Origin: Candidatus Limiplasma stercoravium
GTDB lineage: Bacteria; Bacillota; Clostridia; Christensenellales; Aristaeellaceae
Assembly (NCBI GenBank): GCA_018715175.1
Contig: DVME01000121.1
Location: 1-36,241 of the forward strand
DNA length: 36,241 bases
Direction of reading: 5' to 3'
This document shows, in pieces, positions 31,312 to 36,241 of this stretch (position 1 is its first letter; each line of letters opens with the position of its first letter). The position numbers and the translations under genes were made by a program. A model generated the notes under the pieces. The model worked only from the letters and a program-made list of their open reading frames with translations, made no database searches and was not told the origin of the DNA.

Positions 31312-32358
31312 CTACTGAAGCGTAACCTGAAGGAACACGGGGTTATGGTCGCTGTTGAGGAAGTTCAAATCAATGGTTTCGACGTTATTCACCTTGAGGT
31401 TCTCCGAGACGATGAAACCGTCGATGACATAGAACTGGGTATCGGCGCGTTCGCCGCTGTACGGCTTGTTGAGCAAGCGGCAAGTGGGGCTGGAGTCGTC
31501 ATAGAGCAGCACGAAACCGTCGGGGAGTTCCTCCTGCGTGAGCACGCTGGGCCGCCACAGGCTTTCGGCCACCTCCGGCTCGTCCTCAAAGGTTTGGTTA
31601 AAATCGCCCCCGGCGATCACATAGTTGCCCAAACGGTATTCCGCGCGGAGCAGCTCCGAAAGTTGTTTCATCTGCGCCGCCCGGCCTTCGCCGTCGTCAT
31701 AGGCTTCCAGGTGCAGGTTTACCAGCACCAGTTCCTTGTCCGTGCCTTCCACAGGCACGCGGGATACCAGCAGGCAGCGCTTGAGGTTGGCAATGCGCAG
31801 CGGCCATTGAAAGGGCACGGGCAGGCTTTCGCGCGTGGCCTGGGTGACCTCCAGGCCCGTAAAGGTGACCAATCCCGCATCCACCTGGCCGATGGGCGGC
31901 CAGGGATACGGCACGAACGCGCAGCGGTGGTTGGCTGCGTAGGACATGTTCATCGACAGGCCATGGCGGTAAAACTCCGCCTGGTCGATGTAAAAGCTGC
32001 GCCGGGAGTTGCGGTCTACTTCCTGAAGGAAATACACGTCCGCTCCCTTCAGGTTGAGCGCGCCCAGGATGCCGGTGATGTTTTCCTCCACCGTCTCTTC
32101 GCTGTCGGGGTTGACCTGCGTTCCCCCGTCCATGAAGAAATCCGCGTCGCGGCCCAAGCCTCCGTAGCCGGTGTTAAACGTAACGATATCCAGGCGCTGA
32201 CCCACCTGCACCGCGCGCCTTTGCGCCGCGGGCGTCACCTCCAGCGTCTCGATATCCGCCGGGTTGTATTCCACCGCCGTGAGGTAAATCAGCAGTCCGG
32301 CGGCGGCCAGCACCGCCACCCCCACCACGGCGCCCAGGGCGATCAACAGCTTTTTCAT
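31312..32358 (-). CDS. Membrane-anchored endonuclease/exonuclease/phosphatase-fold protein
   Basis: A 348-residue protein with a signal anchor (3-25) and an EEP domain. Motifs in order are VTFNTGYGG, FLQEVD (metal-binding Glu), VNLHLEAYD, IAGGDFNQ, DGFIVS and a final SDHNPVFLQ (catalytic Asp-His). EEP enzymes cleave phosphodiesters of nucleic acids, sphingomyelin or inositol phosphates; the substrate is not determined. Because of the anchor it should act outside. The start was set at 32358, 7 bases after AAGGGG; an ATG two codons upstream is too close to the site. Monocistronic, with own promoter and terminator, divergent from the zinc efflux cassette. Confidence 0.87.
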   Translation of the reverse strand: MKKLLIALGAVVGVAVLAAAGLLIYLTAVEYNPADIETLEVTPAAQRRAVQVGQRLDIVTFNTGYGGLGRDADFFMDGGTQVNPDSEETVEENITGILGALNLKGADVYFLQEVDRNSRRSFYIDQAEFYRHGLSMNMSYAANHRCAFVPYPWPPIGQVDAGLVTFTGLEVTQATRESLPVPFQWPLRIANLKRCLLVSRVPVEGTDKELVLVNLHLEAYDDGEGRAAQMKQLSELLRAEYRLGNYVIAGGDFNQTFEDEPEVAESLWRPSVLTQEELPDGFVLLYDDSSPTCRLLNKPYSGERADTQFYVIDGFIVSENLKVNNVETIDLNFLNSDHNPVFLQVTLQ

Positions 32359-32389
32359 GCGCATTCCCCTTTTCCCTTGCGATGCGTTT

Positions 32390-32418
32390 ATCGTACCATA
32401 TTTTTCGCACGAACTCAA
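32390..32418 (-). promoter_or_regulatory. Promoter for the EEP-fold hydrolase gene
   Basis: On the minus strand TTGAGT (32413-32418) and TACGAT (32390-32395) are 17 bases apart; each box matches 4 of 6. Confidence 0.5.
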
Positions 32419-32455
32419 CCTTGCGCCGTTTGCGGTTCAAAAGTTTATCAAACGC

Positions 32456-32484
32456 TTGACGAATTCATATTCGTGTGCTAACAT
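32456..32484 (+). promoter_or_regulatory. Promoter of the arsR/HMA/P1B-ATPase operon
   Basis: TTGACG (32456-32461) and TAACAT (32479-32484) are 17 bases apart. The spacer and -10 overlap the repeats described at 32463-32506, as expected for a self-repressed metal operon. Confidence 0.7.
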
Positions 32485-32506
32485 ATGAACGATCCCTTAT
32501 ATGAAT
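32463..32506. promoter_or_regulatory. Operator with three ATTCATAT-type half sites
   Basis: ATTCATAT (32463-32470), then ATATGAAC (32483-32490) and ATATGAAT (32499-32506). The first and second form an inverted repeat with 12 bases between, and the second and third repeat directly 16 bases apart. ATATGAAC-type half sites are typical for SmtB/CzrA/CadC-type ArsR repressors. They cover the promoter from the spacer to beyond the start of transcription. Confidence 0.7.
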
Positions 32507-32518
32507 GGAGGCTTATAT

Positions 32519-32866
32519 ATGGCGCACGACCATGCCGACATGCTGCGCCGCGTGCGCACAGATCTACCCACGGACGAGCTGCTGTGCGATCTTTCGGACT
32601 TGTTCAAGCTTTTCGCAGACACCACGCGCGTCAAGATTCTCTTTGCGCTCATGGAATCGCCCATGTGCGTATGCGCCATCGCGGAGCTGCTGGGCATGAC
32701 GCAGCCGGCCATTTCCCACCAGCTGAAAAACCTCAAGACCGCCAAGCTGGTGGGCAACCGGCGGGAGGGAAAAACCATTTACTATTTCCTGTTGGACGAC
32801 CATGTGCGCGCCATCATCGCGCAGGGATTTGAGCATCTCATGGAGGAAAGGGGCAAGGAAGCATGA
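32519..32866 (+). CDS. ArsR/SmtB-family zinc (cadmium) sensing repressor
   Basis: A 115-residue winged-helix repressor. The complete zinc site of helix 5 is present, D93-x-H95-x10-H106-x2-E109, the same spacing as in SmtB and CzrA. The recognition-helix region has C50 and C52 (MCVC), like C58/C60 of CadC, so a second, thiol site may exist, although CadC's N-terminal cysteines are absent (a His-Asp-His sequence at 3-5 is there instead). Metal binding releases it from the operator. The start is at 32519, 7 bases after GGAGG, and an earlier ATG at 32501 lies within the operator. It overlaps the HMA gene by 4 bases. Confidence 0.93.
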   Translation: MAHDHADMLRRVRTDLPTDELLCDLSDLFKLFADTTRVKILFALMESPMCVCAIAELLGMTQPAISHQLKNLKTAKLVGNRREGKTIYYFLLDDHVRAIIAQGFEHLMEERGKEA

Positions 32867-33081
32867 AAAAGGTACTTCGTCTGACCGAGCTGGACTGCGC
32901 CCATTGCGCGCAGAAAATGGAGGACGGCATCCGCGCGCTGCCGGGGGTTCAAAGCGCGACGGTGAACTTTTTTTCGCAAAGGCTCACCCTGGAAGCCGAC
33001 GATGAAGCGTTTGACCAGGTGCTGCGGCAGGCGGCCAAGGTGATCCGCCGCATCGAGCCGGGCTGCCGCGTGGAGGGGTGA
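32863..33081 (+). CDS. Heavy-metal-associated (HMA) domain protein
   Basis: A 72-residue protein consisting of one ferredoxin-like HMA domain with D11-C12-A-H-C15. An Asp before the CxxC is typical of Zn/Cd/Pb-binding HMA domains (as in ZntA) in contrast to copper ones. It overlaps arsR (ATGA) and is followed by the ATPase, which lacks an HMA domain of its own. It therefore looks like the ATPase's metal-binding domain encoded as a free protein. Confidence 0.9.
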   Translation: MKKVLRLTELDCAHCAQKMEDGIRALPGVQSATVNFFSQRLTLEADDEAFDQVLRQAAKVIRRIEPGCRVEG

Positions 33082-33086
33082 AGGGC

Positions 33087-34931
33087 ATGACGCGTAGGCA
33101 AAAGTGGACGCTTTTGCGCATTGTGCTGGCGGCCTTGCTGTGCGCGGGGGCGTGGGTCTCGCCGCTGGAAGGCGGCTGGCGGCTGGCGGCGTTTGCGGCG
33201 TCCTACCTGTTGGCCGGCTGGGACGTGCTTTACGGCGCGATGCGCAACCTGGCGCACGGCCAGCTATTTGACGAGCGGTTCCTCATGTCCGTTGCGACGC
33301 TGGGGGCGCTGTGGCTGGGCGAGTTTGCCGAAGCCGCCGGGGTGATGATTTTCTACCAGGTGGGCGAATGGTTTCAGGGCGTAGCCGTAAGCCGCAGCCG
33401 GCGTTCCATCGCTGCGCTGATGGACATCCGGCCCGACTACGCGGTGGTGGTGCGCCAGGGACAGGAGGAGCGCGTATCGCCCGAGGAAGTGGCCGTAGGT
33501 GAAGAAATCCTCGTCCGTCCCGGCGAAAAAATCCCCCTTGACGGCGAAATCCTTCACGGCTCCACCAGCGTCAACACCGCGGCCCTGACCGGCGAAAGCC
33601 TGCCCGTGGACCTGGGCGAAGGCGACCGGGTGGTGAGCGGCTCGGTGAACCTTACGGGCGTCATCCGCGTGCGCACCCTGAGCGCCTATGCCCAAAGCAC
33701 GGTGGCCCGCATCTTGGAGCTAGTGGAAAGCGCCAGCGAAAAAAAGGCGCGGGTGGAAAGCTTTATTACGCGCTTTGCGCGGGTTTATACGCCCTTCGTG
33801 GTGAGCTGCGCGATCGTTTTGGCCCTGTTTGGGCCGCTTGTGCTGGGCCAACCGTGGGCGGTCTGGGTGGAGCGCGCGCTCATCTTCCTGATGGTCTCCT
33901 GCCCGTGCGCGCTGGTGGTATCCGTGCCGCTGTCGTTTTTCGGGGGCATCGGCGGCGCCTCCCGCCGGGGCATTCTCATCAAGGGCGCGAGCGATTTGGA
34001 GGCGCTGTGCGGCGTGCGCGTCATGGTATTTGACAAAACCGGCACGCTGACCCAGGGCGTGTTTTCGGTCAACGCCATCCATCCCTCGCGCCTGTCCCAA
34101 GCCGAGCTGATGGACATCGCCGCCGCCGCGGAAAGCCGCTCCAGCCACCCCGTGGCGGAATCCATCGTGGCGGCGCACGGCGGGCACATCGACCCCTCGC
34201 GCATCGGGGAGGTATCCGAGGCCGCCGGCCTGGGCGTCACCGCCGTCATCGACGGGCAAACCTACGCCGTGGGCAACGGCAAGCTCATGGACCGCGTGGG
34301 CGCGCCCTGGCACGACTGCCACCTGGCCGGCACGGTGGTTCACATCGCCCGGGGCGCGGAATACCTGGGCCACATCGTCATCAACGACCGGCTCAAGGAC
34401 GGCGCCGCCGGCGCCATGGCCCGGCTCAAGGCCCTGGGCGTGGAGCGCATCGTAATGCTGACCGGAGACGACGAGCGCGTGGCCGGCGCCGTGGCCCAAA
34501 GCCTGGGCCTGGACGAATACCGCGCCCGCCTGCTGCCCGGGGACAAGGTTTCGGCGGTGGAGGAATGGATTGGCAAGGGCGGCAAGGTGGCCTTTGTGGG
34601 CGACGGCATCAACGACGCGCCGGTGCTTTCGCGCGCGGATGTGGGCATCGCCATGGGCGCGGCGGGCAGCGACGCCGCCATCGAGTCCGCGGACATTGTG
34701 CTCATGGACGACAACCTGGCCAAACTGCCGCTGGCCGTGAGCCTTTGCCGGCGCACCCTGCGCATCGTGCGGCAAAACATCGTTTTCGCCCTGGGGGTCA
34801 AGGCCGTCATCCTGGCGCTGAGCGCGGCGGGGTTGACCCATATGTGGATTGCCATCTTCGGCGACGTGGGCGTGATGATACTGGCCATTCTCAACGCCAT
34901 GCGAGCCATGCTTCCCCTGCGGGAAGCCTAA
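33087..34931 (+). CDS. P1B-type ATPase, Zn/Cd/Pb exporter (ZntA/CadA-like)
   Basis: A 614-residue heavy-metal P-type ATPase. Visible are the actuator TGES (168-171), the membrane metal site C272-P-C274, phosphorylation site D316-KTGT, nucleotide-binding SSHPVAESI (H354-P355), GDGINDAP hinge, and the last helix with FGDVGVMILAILNAMR, whose Asp is a zinc ligand in ZntA. It exports Zn, Cd or Pb with ATP. The N-terminal HMA domain is missing and is supplied by the gene before it. The start was set at ATG 33087 with GGAGGGG 8 bases upstream, not at GTG 33078, which lies on that site. Repressed by the ArsR protein, in all likelihood. Confidence 0.95.
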   Translation: MTRRQKWTLLRIVLAALLCAGAWVSPLEGGWRLAAFAASYLLAGWDVLYGAMRNLAHGQLFDERFLMSVATLGALWLGEFAEAAGVMIFYQVGEWFQGVAVSRSRRSIAALMDIRPDYAVVVRQGQEERVSPEEVAVGEEILVRPGEKIPLDGEILHGSTSVNTAALTGESLPVDLGEGDRVVSGSVNLTGVIRVRTLSAYAQSTVARILELVESASEKKARVESFITRFARVYTPFVVSCAIVLALFGPLVLGQPWAVWVERALIFLMVSCPCALVVSVPLSFFGGIGGASRRGILIKGASDLEALCGVRVMVFDKTGTLTQGVFSVNAIHPSRLSQAELMDIAAAAESRSSHPVAESIVAAHGGHIDPSRIGEVSEAAGLGVTAVIDGQTYAVGNGKLMDRVGAPWHDCHLAGTVVHIARGAEYLGHIVINDRLKDGAAGAMARLKALGVERIVMLTGDDERVAGAVAQSLGLDEYRARLLPGDKVSAVEEWIGKGGKVAFVGDGINDAPVLSRADVGIAMGAAGSDAAIESADIVLMDDNLAKLPLAVSLCRRTLRIVRQNIVFALGVKAVILALSAAGLTHMWIAIFGDVGVMILAILNAMRAMLPLREA

Positions 34932-36241
34932 TTGAAAAACAGCGCGCGGATGTCCTCCTCGGTCAGGCTGCCCAAATCCGTCTCACCGGCCATGACCACG
35001 CGGTTGAACACCGCGCGCTTGCGTTTGCTCATATCGGTGACCTTTTCCTCGATGCTGCCCTGGGTGATGAGCTTGACCACATCCACGTCGCGGGTTTGGC
35101 CGATGCGGTGAGCGCGGTCGGTGGCCTGATCCTCGGTGGCGGGGTTCCACCACGGATCGTAGTGGATGACCAAGTCCGCGCCCGTCAGGTTCAGCCCCGT
35201 GCCGCCAGCCTTGAGAGAAATGAGGAACACGCGGCCCTCTCCGCCGTTGAAACGGTCGCACAGCTCCTGACGTTTTTCAGGCTTGGTTTCGCCGTCCAGG
35301 TACAGCGTTTGCACGCCTTCGCGCCCCAGTCGGCGGCGTATCATTTGCAGCATGCCCACAAACTGCGAGAAAATCAGCATCCGCCGCTTGGAGGCAAGCG
35401 CCCGGTGCACCGTCTGCACCAGCAGTTCCAGCTTGCCGCTGGTGCCCTCGTAATCCGGCAAAAACAGCTTGGGGTGGCAGCACACCTGGCGCAGCTTGAG
35501 AAGGATGCTCAAAACCTGCATCCGCGCCCGGGGCAGAGAGCCTTCGGCCAGGGCCTGCCCCACGTGCTGGCGCAGGGTTTGCATAAGGCTGTCATACACG
35601 GCCTGCTGCTCCGGCGTCATGGCCGCGTACAGGCTCTGCTCGCGTTTGCGCGGCAGGTCGCTGAGCACCTCGCTCTTGAGCCGCCGCATCAAAAACGGAC
35701 GGATACGCTCGCGCAGCTCCTCGGCGTGCTCGCTGCCGCCGTAACGCCGCAAAAAAGCGTTTTGCGTGCCCAGGTAGCCCGGGAGCACAAAGTCGAAGAT
35801 GCTCCACAGCTCCCCGGTGTGGTTTTCCATGGGCGTGCCGGTAAGGGCCACGCGCGTTACGGCGTCCAGCTCCTTGGCCGCCGCCGCGCCCTGGCTCTGA
35901 GCGTTTTTGACCGACTGCGCCTCGTCCAGCACCGCAAAGCGCAGCGGAATATCGCGCAGGAACTCGATGTCGCGCCTCAACAGCGGATAGCTGATGACCA
36001 TTACGTCCACGCTGGCGTCCTGCTTGATTTCCGCGATGGCGCGGCGGCGTTCCTCGCGGGGGCCGGCGATGACGCGCGCCACCAGGCTGTCGTCAAAGCG
36101 CTTGAGCTCGGCCAGCCAATGATAGGTCAGCGACGTGGGCGTGACGATGACGCTTTTTTGCGCGCCGTCGCGCCGCTTGGCCGCCGAAAGCGCGGCGATG
36201 ATCTGCACGGTTTTGCCCAGGCACATCTCGTCGGCCAGGAT
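34928..36241 (-). CDS. SNF2-family helicase, 5'-truncated by the window edge
   Basis: 437 C-terminal residues of a SNF2 ATPase are seen; the open frame runs off the window, so the N-terminus (often a SWIM zinc finger and helicase-associated domain) is missing. Motifs in order are ILADEMCLGKT (motif I), PTSLTYHWLAELKRF (Ia), DEAQSVKN (II, DEAQ), LTGTPMEN (III), VCCHPKL, FSQFVGML, LKAGGTGLNLTGADLVIHYDPWWNPATEDQATDRAHRIGQT (V-VI). Such proteins move along or remodel DNA-protein complexes. Motif I has Cys where nearly all have Gly (DEMGLGKT). Convergent with the ATPase gene, sharing 4 bases at the stops. Confidence 0.93.
   Translation of the reverse strand: MLADEMCLGKTVQIIAALSAAKRRDGAQKSVIVTPTSLTYHWLAELKRFDDSLVARVIAGPREERRRAIAEIKQDASVDVMVISYPLLRRDIEFLRDIPLRFAVLDEAQSVKNAQSQGAAAAKELDAVTRVALTGTPMENHTGELWSIFDFVLPGYLGTQNAFLRRYGGSEHAEELRERIRPFLMRRLKSEVLSDLPRKREQSLYAAMTPEQQAVYDSLMQTLRQHVGQALAEGSLPRARMQVLSILLKLRQVCCHPKLFLPDYEGTSGKLELLVQTVHRALASKRRMLIFSQFVGMLQMIRRRLGREGVQTLYLDGETKPEKRQELCDRFNGGEGRVFLISLKAGGTGLNLTGADLVIHYDPWWNPATEDQATDRAHRIGQTRDVDVVKLITQGSIEEKVTDMSKRKRAVFNRVVMAGETDLGSLTEEDIRALFFN

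Overview
The window is GC-rich chromosomal DNA from an endospore-forming member of the Bacillota, most likely the class Clostridia. The evidence is spoIVA and a complete eight-gene spoIIIA operon (spoIIIAA to spoIIIAH), together with mltG, a YlbF-family gene, a U32-family gene, yajC with a TIGR04086 membrane protein, long-form hpf, and a P-II/DUF1538 pair of a kind common in Clostridia. Genus and species cannot be read from the sequence. I see no rRNA, tRNA, CRISPR array, insertion sequence or prophage. Most genes have strong GGAGG-type ribosome binding sites, many neighbours overlap by 4 bases (ATGA or GTGA), and many promoters match the sigma-A consensus closely.

Layout. 1-330: 3' end of a GNAT acetyltransferase. 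327-9921 (minus strand): a cell-surface or glycan-type block in three transcription units: zinc-ribbon membrane protein, M1-like metallopeptidase and GT2-GtrA fusion; GT2 glycosyltransferase, DUF354 protein and a large GT-C-like membrane protein; and a DUF6020-like membrane protein. 10010-11652: a single GH51 alpha-L-arabinofuranosidase with its own promoter, a 24-bp palindromic operator and a terminator. 11662-12213: hpf. 12411-15515 (minus): a DUF368 (PopT-like) lipid-carrier transporter, a duplicated DUF1538 membrane protein and a duplicated P-II-like protein. 15634-15783: an orphan promoter, palindrome and hairpin. 15798-17279: spoIVA.

17433-21187 (plus): YlbF family, mltG, U32, then yajC and the TIGR04086 gene. 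21184-22011 (minus): RpiR-type regulator. 22279-24441 (plus): purC and a MATE exporter. 24435-25595 (minus): hemW. 25645-25983 (plus): DUF1622. 26015-31246 (minus): spoIIIA operon with an L,D-transpeptidase as first gene and a close sigma-E promoter match in front. 31312-32358 (minus): membrane-anchored EEP-fold hydrolase. 32456-34931 (plus): zinc/cadmium efflux cassette (ArsR sensor, free HMA chaperone, P1B ATPase). 34928-36241 (minus): SNF2 helicase, cut by the window edge.

How the genes fit together. Three themes recur: the envelope and its lipid carriers (GT2, GtrA, GT-C, PopT, MltG, L,D-transpeptidase), sporulation (SpoIVA coat ATPase, SpoIIIA channel, sigma-E promoter) and metal homeostasis. 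The parts I find least explained are the PopT-DUF1538-P-II operon, the L,D-transpeptidase heading the spoIIIA operon, and the orphan promoter-palindrome unit upstream of spoIVA's terminator.
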